Origin: a virus
Length of the DNA: 26,229 nucleotides
Direction: 5' to 3' (one strand)
IMG/VR virus record: IMGVR_UViG_3300045135_000037
Coordinates: 1 to 26,229 of that record
The position numbers were made by a program, and so were the translations under genes. The notes below the pieces were generated by a model that searched no databases, was not told the origin of the DNA, and saw nothing but the letters and a program-made list of their open reading frames with translations. Each line of letters starts with the position of its first letter. Position 1 is the first letter of the stretch. Below are positions 18,529 through 26,229 of the stretch, piece after piece.

Positions 18529-20574
18529 ATGAAACTTACCCTCGACGTAGAAAACACTGTAACAAAGCGAAACGGAAAGATGCACCTTGATCCGTTTGAA
18601 CCTGAAAACACATTGGTTATGGTGGGTATGCTAGATGATCTTGGAAATGAAGAGCTTGTAACTTTTGATCACTCAGAGCAACAACCCACAACTGAGGGGA
18701 GGACTATTGTCCAACGCAAATTGGATGATGCCTCCCTTCTAATTATGCACAATGCACCACACGACTTGATCTGGCTATGGGAGTCAGGCTTTACATACGA
18801 AGGTCCAATCTTTGACACGATGCTTGGCGAGTATGTATTGCAGCGTGGTCAGAAAGAACCACTATCACTGGAGGCATGTGCAGAACGTTATGAATTGGAT
18901 ACACAGAAGCAGGATACATTGAAGGAGTACTTCAAGCAGGGTTATTCTGTTCGTGACATTCCACATGATGAATTGTCTGAGTACTTGTCTGCTGACTTAC
19001 ATGCAACACAACAATTGTATGATCGTTTGCGGATGAAGTACGAGGAATGCAGTTCACTGGACGCAACAATCAAACTGACTAACCAGTTGGCAGTACACCT
19101 AGCTAAGATATATCAGCGTGGGTTTACTGTGGACATGGATGCACTAGAAGAAGTGCGTAAAGAGTTTGAACAGGAACGTGATCAGCTAGTCACTGAACTA
19201 GAAGCACAGGTACGTGATCTTATGGGTGATCGTACAATCAACCTGAACAGCCCAGAGCAATTGTCATGGGTCATCTACAGCCGCAAGCCACACGACAAAA
19301 AGTTTTGGGTGGACTTGTTTGATGATCGTATGACTGACACAGAATATAAACGCCAAGTGCGTGTAAGCAGTGAAGTGTTGTACAAGCAAAAGGCAGTTCA
19401 ATGTAATGCCTGTAATGGTACAGGTCAGATACGTAAAACACGAAAGGATGGTACACCATATGCAAGAACTAACAAATGCACTGAGTGTGATGCTAGAGGA
19501 GTTAATTTTACTAATATCGGTAATACAGTTGCTGGCCTGAAGTTCGCTGCACCTACAGCCAAGTGGGTCAGTGCCAATGGATTCAGCACAAGCAAGGACA
19601 ATCTAGTGTTCCTTGAAGGTATTGCACGTTCCAAAGGTATGACAGAGGCAGAGTTGTTCTTACAACGTGTTCGCCGCCTGAGTGCCGTAGACACGTACCT
19701 GAGTAGCTTTGTGGAAGGGATAGCCACCCATACCAAGCAAGACGGTAAGCTGCATGTACGCCTACTACAGCACCGCACAGGCACAGGTAGGCTATCAGGG
19801 GCTGATCCTAACATGCAGAACATGCCACGTGGTGGTACATTCCCAGTGAAGAAGGTGTTCAAGTCACGTTGGGATGGTGGTCAAGTCATGGAAGCTGACT
19901 TTGCACAGTTAGAGTTTCGTGTGGCTGCATTCCTGTCGCAAGACAAGACTGCCATTGACGAAGTGACCACAGGTTTTGATGTACACTCGTACACTGCAAA
20001 GGTTATCAGTGACGCAGGTCAGAAGATTTCACGTCAGGATGCCAAGGCACATACATTTGCTCCGTTATATGGTGCCAGTGGGTTTGGACGTACTGAAGCA
20101 GAGGCTGCGTACTACAAGCAGTTCACTAAGAAGTACAGTGGCATTGGCAAATGGCATGAGGCACTAGCCAAGGAAGCACTCAACACAGGTAAGATACGTA
20201 CACCATCTGGACGTGAGTTTTCATTCCCAGATGTACAGCGTAGACGATTTGGTGGTGTGACATATTTCACACAGATAAAGAATTATCCTGTCCAATCGTT
20301 TGCAACTGCTGACATTGTACCTATATCTTTGATATACATAGATAAATTATTGGGAGTAAATCAAATGCAATCATGCATCGTCAACACAGTACACGATAGT
20401 ATCGTCATTGACGTGCATCCAGATGAAACAGAAAAGGTTATCAAGGTGATAAACCGCACTAACGAAATGCTTACGTCATTGGTCAACAAGAAGTGGAACA
20501 TAGACTTTAATGTGCCTCTATTATTAGAAGCAAAGATTGGTCCAAATTGGCTTGACACAAAAGACGTAGCCTGA
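18529..20574 (+). CDS. DNA polymerase I family (family A) with DnaJ-type zinc finger
   Basis: This 681-aa replicative polymerase has an intact 3'-5' exonuclease: D6 and E8 (LDVEN), D79 (HNAPHD), and Y152/D156 (YLSAD). The polymerase motifs are A (D457, DFAQLEFR), B (K506, F510, Y514-G515) and C (H622-D623, VHDS). F510 aligns with E. coli Pol I F762. Between the domains an inserted zinc finger has C292-NA-C295-NGTG and C317-TE-C320, the DnaJ CxxCxGxG type. This insertion is a known mark of HMO-2011-type phages. GGAG precedes the ATG. A processivity partner was not recognised. Confidence 0.95.
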   Translation: MKLTLDVENTVTKRNGKMHLDPFEPENTLVMVGMLDDLGNEELVTFDHSEQQPTTEGRTIVQRKLDDASLLIMHNAPHDLIWLWESGFTYEGPIFDTMLGEYVLQRGQKEPLSLEACAERYELDTQKQDTLKEYFKQGYSVRDIPHDELSEYLSADLHATQQLYDRLRMKYEECSSLDATIKLTNQLAVHLAKIYQRGFTVDMDALEEVRKEFEQERDQLVTELEAQVRDLMGDRTINLNSPEQLSWVIYSRKPHDKKFWVDLFDDRMTDTEYKRQVRVSSEVLYKQKAVQCNACNGTGQIRKTRKDGTPYARTNKCTECDARGVNFTNIGNTVAGLKFAAPTAKWVSANGFSTSKDNLVFLEGIARSKGMTEAELFLQRVRRLSAVDTYLSSFVEGIATHTKQDGKLHVRLLQHRTGTGRLSGADPNMQNMPRGGTFPVKKVFKSRWDGGQVMEADFAQLEFRVAAFLSQDKTAIDEVTTGFDVHSYTAKVISDAGQKISRQDAKAHTFAPLYGASGFGRTEAEAAYYKQFTKKYSGIGKWHEALAKEALNTGKIRTPSGREFSFPDVQRRRFGGVTYFTQIKNYPVQSFATADIVPISLIYIDKLLGVNQMQSCIVNTVHDSIVIDVHPDETEKVIKVINRTNEMLTSLVNKKWNIDFNVPLLLEAKIGPNWLDTKDVA

Positions 20575-20614
20575 TATAACTATACATTCGCAACTTTGAA
20601 AAGGAGACTACAAC

Positions 20615-21496
20615 ATGAATCAAGTAGCAACACAAACTAACTTCGCAGATATGGCAAAACTAATGGGTGTAAGCACAGAAGTGCAAGCAACCAAGGCAAG
20701 TACACTTGCACGTTTACGTATTAATCATTCACCTATCATGGGTGAAGCTGAAGTAAACGGCAAGTCAACTAAGGTTGAAGTCGTAGAGGGTGGCACATAC
20801 AAACTGGAGATTCCAGATGGGCCAACATACTACGCTTCATCTGTAAATGTACGTCCGTTTGTACAGCGTTATATGTACAAGCGTTTCATCAAGGGTAACG
20901 ACAGTTCACCTAACCGCTATGTCAAGACTGTTATGGCTGACAACTTGAACATTGACCTGAAGGACAATGACGGTGGGTTCAACTGTGGTAAACCTGCAGG
21001 ATACATTCAGGACTTCAAGGCACTGCCTGAGAAAACACAGGAACTGATTCGTCAGATCAAACGTGTTCGTGCAGTGTTTGGGGTGGTGGAACTGATTGAT
21101 CCAGTAGATGCGTCAGGTAATCCTGTCACCGTGGACGCAACCCCATTCATCTGGGAAGTTGAAAACCGTGATGCATTCAAGACTGTCGGTGATGTGTTCA
21201 ACAAACTAGGCAAGATGCGTAGGCTACCGCCAATGCATAAGGTTAGCTTGGGAACAGAGGAACGCAAGTTACCAAATGGTAATAGCTTCTATCTGCCAAA
21301 CACGCAGCTAGACTTGCAGACTACGTTGGACATGGATGACTCCACGCAGGAGACACTTGGTAACTTCCTTGCATGGATCACAAACTATAACGAATACATC
21401 TCTAATGCGTGGGATGAAAATGCCCACAAGCATGAAGAGGTGGATACAGCAACAGTCGATGACTTTATCGACATCACAGAAGAGGACTTCGCATAA
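20615..21496 (+). CDS. Probable single-stranded DNA-binding protein
   Basis: This 293-aa protein lies between polymerase and nuclease and has AAAAGGAG upstream. An N-terminal half with a beta-barrel-like run (STKVEVVEGGTYKLEIPDGPTYYASSVNVRPFVQRYMYKRF) precedes a helical part. It ends in a strongly acidic tail, DDFIDITEEDFA, as in SSB proteins, whose acidic tail binds partner enzymes. The role is inferred from tail, size and position; no sequence family is recognised with certainty. Confidence 0.6.
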   Translation: MNQVATQTNFADMAKLMGVSTEVQATKASTLARLRINHSPIMGEAEVNGKSTKVEVVEGGTYKLEIPDGPTYYASSVNVRPFVQRYMYKRFIKGNDSSPNRYVKTVMADNLNIDLKDNDGGFNCGKPAGYIQDFKALPEKTQELIRQIKRVRAVFGVVELIDPVDASGNPVTVDATPFIWEVENRDAFKTVGDVFNKLGKMRRLPPMHKVSLGTEERKLPNGNSFYLPNTQLDLQTTLDMDDSTQETLGNFLAWITNYNEYISNAWDENAHKHEEVDTATVDDFIDITEEDFA

Positions 21497-22356
21497 TGCA
21501 TCACCCTGCCGAAATGAAACTGCACCAGTTCATGACTGACGCAGCCAATGGAAAAACAACCTTCACAGACGAGGAAGCCTTTGACATTGGTGTAGATGTT
21601 GCGAACGCAGTACTACGTCAATTCGGCAGTGGTAAGTCTCGTGACGAGTTCAGGCTACGGATGTCCAACATTGGGCGTCCTACCTGCCAGTTATGGTTTG
21701 ACAAGAATAAACCAGAGACTGCATTGCCGAAGCCTTCAACGTTTGTAATGAACATGATGATTGGAGATATTGTTGAAGCTGTTTTTAAGGGGCTGCTCAA
21801 GGCTGCTAAAGTGGATTTTAAAGACACTGATAAAGTTAGCCTTCCAGTGGGAGATAGTAATGGTACTTCTGTTTCTGGGTCTTATGATCTTGTCATAGAC
21901 GAAGCAGTAGATGACGTGAAGTCAGCATCGCCTTGGTCTTACCAAAACAAATTTGAATCCTTTGACACATTAGCAAAGGGTGATTCATTTGGTTACGTAG
22001 GACAATTGGCAGGTTACGCAGAGGCATCTGGTTACAAAGCAGGTGGTTGGTGGGTAGTCAACAAAGCCAATGGCGAGTTTAAATATGTTCCTGCTACTGG
22101 CATGGACAAAGAAAAAGAACTTGGTAAAATCAAAGACACTGTGGAAACAGTTAATGAAAACAAGTTCAAGCGTTGCTTCAAAGCTGTACCTGAAACCTAT
22201 CGGGGTAAGCCTAGTGGCAACATGGTGTTGAACGACAATTGTAAGTTCTGTGATTACCGCTTTGAATGTTGGCCTACATTACAAGAGCTACCGTCAAAGG
22301 TATCACAAGCCAAGGAACCTAAGATTGTCGGATATGTAGAAGTAAAGGAGTATTAA
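21496..22356 (+). CDS. Cas4/RecB-like PD-(D/E)XK exonuclease
   Basis: This 286-aa nuclease shows SNIGRPTCQLWF (C64), GDIVEAVF (Glu94), GSYD (D131), the D-x-K pair D140-V-K142, and QLAGYA (Q170). Three C-terminal cysteines, C249, C252 and C258 (CKFCDYRFEC), with C64 match the Fe-S cluster set of Cas4-like exonucleases. It should process DNA ends in recombination or host DNA breakdown. Its ATG overlaps the SSB-like stop (TAATG), with GAGGA upstream. There is no CRISPR array nearby, so a phage replication role is meant. Confidence 0.85.
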   Translation: MHHPAEMKLHQFMTDAANGKTTFTDEEAFDIGVDVANAVLRQFGSGKSRDEFRLRMSNIGRPTCQLWFDKNKPETALPKPSTFVMNMMIGDIVEAVFKGLLKAAKVDFKDTDKVSLPVGDSNGTSVSGSYDLVIDEAVDDVKSASPWSYQNKFESFDTLAKGDSFGYVGQLAGYAEASGYKAGGWWVVNKANGEFKYVPATGMDKEKELGKIKDTVETVNENKFKRCFKAVPETYRGKPSGNMVLNDNCKFCDYRFECWPTLQELPSKVSQAKEPKIVGYVEVKEY

Positions 22357-22566
22357 ATGTTAGGTGATGATGAACTAAATGAACTACAAGAAGAGATCAA
22401 ACTTCTTGAAACACAATTGCGTGAACGTAAGCGAGAGCTACACGAGAAACGTTATGCAGGATTGCGTACTGCAATGGAAGCACGTAAGGATGCTGATCAA
22501 GCTATCACTGAAGAGTTGAAAGCATTAGGCATCAAAGCAATTCGGTGGAATCCCTTGTTCCCATGA
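22357..22566 (+). CDS. Small coiled-coil protein, unknown
   Basis: This 69-aa product has AAAGGAG upstream and starts directly after the nuclease stop. The first 50 residues form a strong charged coiled coil (DELNELQEEIKLLETQLRERKRELHEKRYAG). The end (LGIKAIRWNPLFP) is hydrophobic. It overlaps the endonuclease start by ATGA. Partner or function is unknown. Confidence 0.7.
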   Translation: MLGDDELNELQEEIKLLETQLRERKRELHEKRYAGLRTAMEARKDADQAITEELKALGIKAIRWNPLFP

Positions 22567-23015
22567 AACGTAAGCAGTTTAGCGCAGCATTAAAGTACGG
22601 GTATCGTAGCGGTCTTGAAGTCAAGGTGACGGAGTATCTAAAGGAACACAAGATTCCTGCACGGTACGAAGCAATCAAGATTGAATGGGAGGACTTGATG
22701 TACCGCACATACACTCCTGACTTTGTGCTGCCTAACGGCATTATTCTAGAAACAAAGGGGCGGTTCACATCAGATGATCGTAGGAAACACGTGCTCATTA
22801 AGAAGCAACATCCTAACCTTGATATACGGTTTGTGTTTACAAATAGTAAAGCCAAGCTATCCAAGGGGGCAAAGACAACCTACGGCATCTGGTGCGAACG
22901 CAATGGGTTTCTGTACGCAGATCGTTACCCACCAGAAGAATGGTTGAAGGAAAAGGGAAAAGACAAACACCCAGACTTGATAGAGTTTCCACTAGAAAAA
23001 ATAAAAAGGAGCTAG
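22563..23015 (+). CDS. Endonuclease I, T7-type Holliday-junction resolvase
   Basis: This 150-aa enzyme cuts branched DNA. Catalytic residues matching T7 endonuclease I are E19 (SGLEVK), D53 (TPDFVLPNG), E63 and K65 (ETKGRF). After these come RRKHVLIKKQHPNLDIRFVF and a C-terminal KTTYGIWCERNGFLYADRYPPEEW, as in the T7 family. The start is placed at ATG 22563, which overlaps the previous stop (ATGA); six extra upstream codons are not supported. It acts in genome resolution before packaging and in host DNA degradation. Confidence 0.93.
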   Translation: MKRKQFSAALKYGYRSGLEVKVTEYLKEHKIPARYEAIKIEWEDLMYRTYTPDFVLPNGIILETKGRFTSDDRRKHVLIKKQHPNLDIRFVFTNSKAKLSKGAKTTYGIWCERNGFLYADRYPPEEWLKEKGKDKHPDLIEFPLEKIKRS

Positions 23016-23016
23016 T

Positions 23017-23349
23017 ATGAGCAACGAAGAAGATGAAAAAATATTTGTAGACTTTGGACCTAATGACTTCATCCTACGTATATCACCTATATTAGATGAT
23101 GACGATGTATGGACAGGGGAATTAAATGTAGGCTACATGACAGTAGATGAAAACTACATGAATGATGATGACTATCAACACGTAGACCTAGTAGCTAATA
23201 TGGCTATCTCTGCAATCCCACTTATGGAAGAGAACAAAAGTTTTAGAAAAATGCTTTACGACTATACCCTAAGTGTGTTAAAACCAGAAGAGAAGCAACC
23301 CGTTACTGTACACGATGACAGTAATGTAATTAAATTACGATTCAAGTAA
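23017..23349 (+). CDS. Acidic protein of unknown function
   Basis: This 110-aa product has AAAAAGGAG upstream, starts just after endonuclease I, and is very acidic (MSNEEDEKIFVDFGPNDFIL, then LDDDDVWTGELNVGYM). It has helical LVANMAISAIPLMEEN and ends with a beta strand (NVIKLRFK). No family is recognised. Position suggests a role with the replication and repair proteins. Confidence 0.7.
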   Translation: MSNEEDEKIFVDFGPNDFILRISPILDDDDVWTGELNVGYMTVDENYMNDDDYQHVDLVANMAISAIPLMEENKSFRKMLYDYTLSVLKPEEKQPVTVHDDSNVIKLRFK

Positions 23350-23360
23350 AGGAGATTGAT

Positions 23361-23600
23361 ATGGCAGACAATGTAAACAGACCACCACACTACAACCAAG
23401 CTGGCATTGAATGCATTGATGCCATTCATGCTGCAACTGGTGATGGGTTTGAATATTATTTACAAGGTAATATTATGAAGTACTTGTGGCGTTATCGTTA
23501 CAAGAATGGCACTGAAGACTTGAAGAAAGCTCAGTGGTATTTGAACAAACTAATAGAGGTAAAAGATGATAGTCAAAGTGTTCTTGACTTTGGAGATTGA
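23361..23600 (+). CDS. DUF3310 protein (T7 gp1.7-related)
   Basis: This 79-aa protein has AAAGGAG upstream. It shows the DUF3310 motif: RPPHYNQAGIECIDAIHAA near residue 7, then YLQGNIMKYLWRYRYKNGTEDLKKAQWYLNKLI. DUF3310 proteins are small phage proteins. The T7 member gp1.7 is known as a dTMP/dGMP-type kinase, but the assignment of that activity to this shorter protein is uncertain. Its end overlaps the next gene by 35 bases. Its place next to the RNR genes agrees with nucleotide metabolism. Confidence 0.82.
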   Translation: MADNVNRPPHYNQAGIECIDAIHAATGDGFEYYLQGNIMKYLWRYRYKNGTEDLKKAQWYLNKLIEVKDDSQSVLDFGD

Positions 23601-23724
23601 TGAAGACGATTACCCATTTCCAGTTGACGGTGACGTGACAGAGGAAGTGGATGAAACCCTAAGAGATTTTATCTATGACGTAGATGGAATGGAAATAAAG
23701 ACAATTAAAATATTAACGGAGTGA
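23566..23724 (+). CDS. 52-aa acidic protein between DUF3310 and RNR
   Basis: The ATG at 23566 has AGAGGT upstream. The product starts MIVKVFLTLEIDEDDYPFPV and continues with VTEEVDETLRDFIYDVDGMEI, then KTIKILTE, a small alpha-beta plan. I associate it with conserved small phage proteins beside replication genes, function unknown. It ends two bases before the RNR start. Confidence 0.65.
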   Translation: MIVKVFLTLEIDEDDYPFPVDGDVTEEVDETLRDFIYDVDGMEIKTIKILTE

Positions 23725-23726
23725 CC

Positions 23727-25646
23727 ATGAATAATTATTTACCCACAGATTACCAGTCATTCATTCACAAGTCACGGTATGCAAAATACTTTGATGGTAA
23801 AGGAAGAGAAAACTGGGATGAAACAGTATCACGTTATATGGATAATGTGGTAGAGCCTGTGATTGATAGTGGTGCCAATGAAGAAAACCTAAACATTGCA
23901 CACGAGATTGAACAGGCTATCGTAGGGCTAGAGATCATGCCATCTATGAGGGCAATGATGACTGCTGGACCTGCATTGGATCGTGACAATACAGCAGGGT
24001 ACAACTGTTCGTATCTACCTGTAGACGATCCTAAATCATTTGATGAAGCAATGTTTATTCTATTGTGCGGCACAGGTGTAGGCTTCAGTGTTGAACGTCA
24101 GTACGTACAGAAGCTACCTGAAGTACCAGAGTTATTGTTTCCATCAGAGACTACAATCGTAGTGAAGGATAGCAAAGAAGGTTGGGCAAAAGCCTACCGT
24201 CAACTTCTTGCGCTGTTGTGGTCAGGTGAAATCCCACAATGGGATATTGGACTAGTACGCCCTGCAGGAGCACGACTAAAGACATTCGGTGGACGTGCAA
24301 GTGGACCTGCACCACTAGTTGAACTATTTAATTTTACTATTCAGACATTCAAGAATGCACAAGGCCGTAAGCTATCGTCAATGGAATGCCATGACTTGAT
24401 GTGCTTCATTGGTCAGATCGTTGTTGTCGGTGGTGTACGCCGTAGTGCTATGATCTCTTTGTCTAACCTAAGTGATGATCGTATGCGTCACGCTAAGTCA
24501 GGACAGTGGTGGGAGACTGCAGCACATCGTGCACTCGCTAACAACAGTGTGTGTTATACAGAGAAGCCAGACATTGAAACATTCATGCGTGAATGGACTG
24601 CTCTGGTAGAGAGTAAATCAGGAGAAAGGGGAGTATTTAATCGTGAAGCATCTAAGAAACAAGCTGCGAAGTATGGCAGACGTGATCCTAACTACGAGTT
24701 CGGAACTAACCCTTGCTCAGAGATTATCCTTCGCCCATATCAATTTTGTAATCTTACAGAAGTTGTGGTACGGGCCACGGACAGTGTGGAAGACTTGGAA
24801 CGCAAGGTGCGCCTTGCAACGATCCTTGGCACAGTTCAATCCACGTACACCAAGTTCCCATACTTGCGAAAGGTGTGGCAACGAAATACAGAAGAAGAAC
24901 GACTGCTCGGTGTGTCTCTCACAGGGATAATGGATAATCCTCTTTTGACTACAAAGAACAAAGGATTGGAGAAGACCCTTGCTAGACTTCGTGAAGTGGC
25001 TGTTGATACAAACGCTGAGTGGGCTGCTAAACTTGGCATTGCTCAATCTGTCGCTGTTTCTGCTATTAAGCCATCTGGAACAGTCTCGCAGCTTGTCGAT
25101 TCAGCCAGTGGTATCCATGCCCGTCATTCACCCTATTATATCAGAACCGTTAGAGGAGATAACAAAGACCCCCTAACACAGTTCATGATTGATCAGGGTA
25201 TTCCTAATGAACCTTGTGTGTTTAAGGGCGATACAACTACAGTGTTCAGCTTCCCACAGAAAGCACCTAACAAGGCAGTGACACGTAATGACATGTCTGC
25301 TGTAGAGCAACTAGAGATGTGGCTAATGTATCAGCGTCACTGGTGTGAGCATAAACCATCTGTGACTATCTCAGTACGGGATTCTGAATGGTTAGCTGTA
25401 GGTGCATTTGTGTACGAACACTTTGATGAAATGTCAGGTGTGTCATTCTTGCCACATTCTGATCACACATATCAGCAAGCACCCTATCAGGACTGCACTA
25501 AACAAGAGTACGAAGAACTACTAAAGCAAATGCCTAAGTCAATTGATTGGTCACTACTATCTGACTACGAACAGGAAGATAACACTGTGGCTATGCAGAC
25601 GATGGCATGTTCAGGTGACTCATGCGAAATCGTAGACCTAACATAG
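23727..25646 (+). CDS. nrdJ: Adenosylcobalamin-dependent ribonucleoside-triphosphate reductase (class II, monomeric)
   Basis: This 639-aa enzyme reduces NTPs to dNTPs using B12. The active-site set is C94 (YNCSYLP), N328-P-C330-S-E332 and C341. The spacing of 11 from C330 to C341 is the same as C408-C419 in the Lactobacillus enzyme. A C-terminal redox pair C628/C633 (ACSGDSCEIVDLT) passes electrons in. The loop ILLCGTGVGFSVE and the run VVVGGVRRSAMISLSN are also typical. The ATG at 23727 has ACGGAG upstream. It relies on the host or environment for cobalamin. It overlaps the next gene, and glutaredoxin lies nearby. Confidence 0.95.
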   Translation: MNNYLPTDYQSFIHKSRYAKYFDGKGRENWDETVSRYMDNVVEPVIDSGANEENLNIAHEIEQAIVGLEIMPSMRAMMTAGPALDRDNTAGYNCSYLPVDDPKSFDEAMFILLCGTGVGFSVERQYVQKLPEVPELLFPSETTIVVKDSKEGWAKAYRQLLALLWSGEIPQWDIGLVRPAGARLKTFGGRASGPAPLVELFNFTIQTFKNAQGRKLSSMECHDLMCFIGQIVVVGGVRRSAMISLSNLSDDRMRHAKSGQWWETAAHRALANNSVCYTEKPDIETFMREWTALVESKSGERGVFNREASKKQAAKYGRRDPNYEFGTNPCSEIILRPYQFCNLTEVVVRATDSVEDLERKVRLATILGTVQSTYTKFPYLRKVWQRNTEEERLLGVSLTGIMDNPLLTTKNKGLEKTLARLREVAVDTNAEWAAKLGIAQSVAVSAIKPSGTVSQLVDSASGIHARHSPYYIRTVRGDNKDPLTQFMIDQGIPNEPCVFKGDTTTVFSFPQKAPNKAVTRNDMSAVEQLEMWLMYQRHWCEHKPSVTISVRDSEWLAVGAFVYEHFDEMSGVSFLPHSDHTYQQAPYQDCTKQEYEELLKQMPKSIDWSLLSDYEQEDNTVAMQTMACSGDSCEIVDLT

Positions 25647-25819
25647 GTAATGTACCATCACCCTGCGTACTCGTATGCCGCATTGAAAACGGTGAGTGTG
25701 CAGGGTGCAAAAGAACTATTGACGAAATCAGAAATTGGATTATAATGAGTGAATACGAACAAAAGAAACTATTACATGAACTAAAATGGAGGAAAGATGT
25801 ACGTGATAATCACTCGTAA
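25622..25819 (+). CDS. DUF1289 small cysteine protein
   Basis: This 65-aa product carries the DUF1289 pattern: SPCVLVCRIENGECAGCKRTIDEI with C15, C19, C26 and C29, then RNWIIMS and a helical YEQKKLLHELKWR end. The family is found in proteobacteria and has no firm function; metal binding is likely from the four Cys. It overlaps the RNR end and the glutaredoxin start in other frames. AGGTGA lies upstream of the ATG. Its place between RNR and glutaredoxin suggests a redox or metal role with them. Confidence 0.8.
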   Translation: MRNRRPNIGNVPSPCVLVCRIENGECAGCKRTIDEIRNWIIMSEYEQKKLLHELKWRKDVRDNHS

Positions 25820-26039
25820 TCAATGCAACTTCTGTGATGATGCAAAAGCATTGATGAAAGGAGCAAACATTAACTACGTTGAATACAATATACAATCACC
25901 CAGTAGTGCTTGGGTATTGTATTTGTTAAAGCGTTCAAGTATAACAACCGTACCACAGATATTTAATTCTAAAGGAACACATATCGGTGGATACACAGAA
26001 CTGAAGGAGTATTTGGAACATGACAATGCCCACTCGTAA
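25797..26039 (+). CDS. Glutaredoxin
   Basis: This 80-aa protein has the dithiol active site C10-N-F-C13, the cis-proline TTVPQ (P53) and GGYTELKEYL at the end, all typical of glutaredoxins. It should reduce disulfides, most likely the RNR nearby. GGAGG is upstream of the ATG, which overlaps the previous gene by 23 bases. The final codons overlap the next gene. Confidence 0.92.
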   Translation: MYVIITRNQCNFCDDAKALMKGANINYVEYNIQSPSSAWVLYLLKRSSITTVPQIFNSKGTHIGGYTELKEYLEHDNAHS

Positions 26040-26229
26040 ACAATTTAGCCGTGCCTTGTACGCAGCGTATGATGCACCTGCAAAAGAAACACTGGTAAAC
26101 TATTTAGAGAACGCAGGACACACAATCGTAAACACTGAAGAGAACTATTCAGTTGACGTGGTATCACAGAAAAAAGATTACACATACTTCAACGAAGCAG
26201 AGGTAAAGGTTGCATGGACAGGTGATTGG
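26020..26229 (+). CDS. Partial gene after glutaredoxin, possible nuclease-like protein
   Basis: The ATG at 26020 has AAGGAG upstream; a second ATG follows at 26026. The visible 70 residues start MTMPTRKQFSRALYAAYDAP, with helical KETLVNYLENAGH, then NYSVDVVSQKKDYTYFNEAEVKVAWTGDW. The EVKVAW segment after VDVV looks like a PD-(D/E)XK nuclease core (D, then E-x-K). The gene runs off the right edge, so only a tentative name is possible. Confidence 0.6.
   Translation, partial: MTMPTRKQFSRALYAAYDAPAKETLVNYLENAGHTIVNTEENYSVDVVSQKKDYTYFNEAEVKVAWTGDW

Noticed and set aside
21664-21677. GTCCAACATTGGGC as a further palindrome copy
   Set aside because: Two mismatches, and it codes the conserved SNIGRP motif of the Cas4-like nuclease.
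21496-22356. Cas4-like gene as part of a CRISPR system
   Set aside because: No Cas1/Cas2 and no repeat-spacer array are seen; Cas4-like nucleases are common in phage replication modules.
1-26229. Phage RNA polymerase gene, tRNA genes or insertion sequences
   Set aside because: None was recognised: no RNA polymerase motifs, no cloverleaf found by eye, no transposase frame or terminal repeats.

Overview
The window looks like about half of a double-stranded DNA phage genome from a marine alphaproteobacterial host. The gene set best matches the HMO-2011-type podophages, known from SAR116 and roseobacter-group hosts. The strongest marker is a family A DNA polymerase with a DnaJ-type zinc-finger insertion (about 19402-19500) between its exonuclease and polymerase domains, as described for HMO-2011. 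Supporting it are the combination of tyrosine integrase, separate primase and helicase, ThyX, monomeric B12-dependent ribonucleotide reductase and glutaredoxin. A DUF1127 gene and a DUF1289 gene, families common in Alphaproteobacteria, also fit. The phage and host assignment is inference from protein reading; no database search was run.

Left arm (1-5926, minus strand): packaging, lysis and small late genes. Read in the direction of transcription it holds two small basic proteins, a charged 239-aa protein, several very small Lys/Gly/Met-rich proteins, a probable virion protein, and a DUF1127 protein with its own candidate promoter and leader hairpin. Then come a lysis cassette (EF-hand holin-like protein, probable one-piece spanin, M15 endolysin), a probable small terminase, an HTH protein, and the start of the large terminase, which runs off the left edge.

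Control region (5927-6822): about 0.9 kb without a convincing gene, between divergent arms. It is rich in palindromes, direct repeats, a near-consensus promoter and a 94-bp nested inverted repeat that ends at the ribosome binding site of the first rightward gene.

Right arm (6823-26229, plus strand): a tightly packed early/middle operon in which most genes overlap by 1-4 bases and carry GGAG-type ribosome binding sites. Many unknown early genes come first (6.8-12.0 kb). They are followed by a SleB-like hydrolase, a DUF932 protein and an integrase. The replication module is primase, helicase, GIY-YIG/T5orf172 protein, ThyX, DNA polymerase, SSB-like protein, Cas4-like nuclease and T7-type endonuclease I. 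A nucleotide-supply module follows: DUF3310, RNR, DUF1289, glutaredoxin and a partial gene. The enzymes would together degrade and resolve DNA, make deoxynucleotides including dTMP, and replicate the genome. No RNA polymerase or recognisable lysogeny repressor is in the window.

The most unusual non-coding signal is a 14-16-bp palindrome, TGTCCAACGTTGGACA. It occurs as three perfect copies and two near copies, seen only right of 6.5 kb. Two copies sit in the same reading frame inside unrelated genes.
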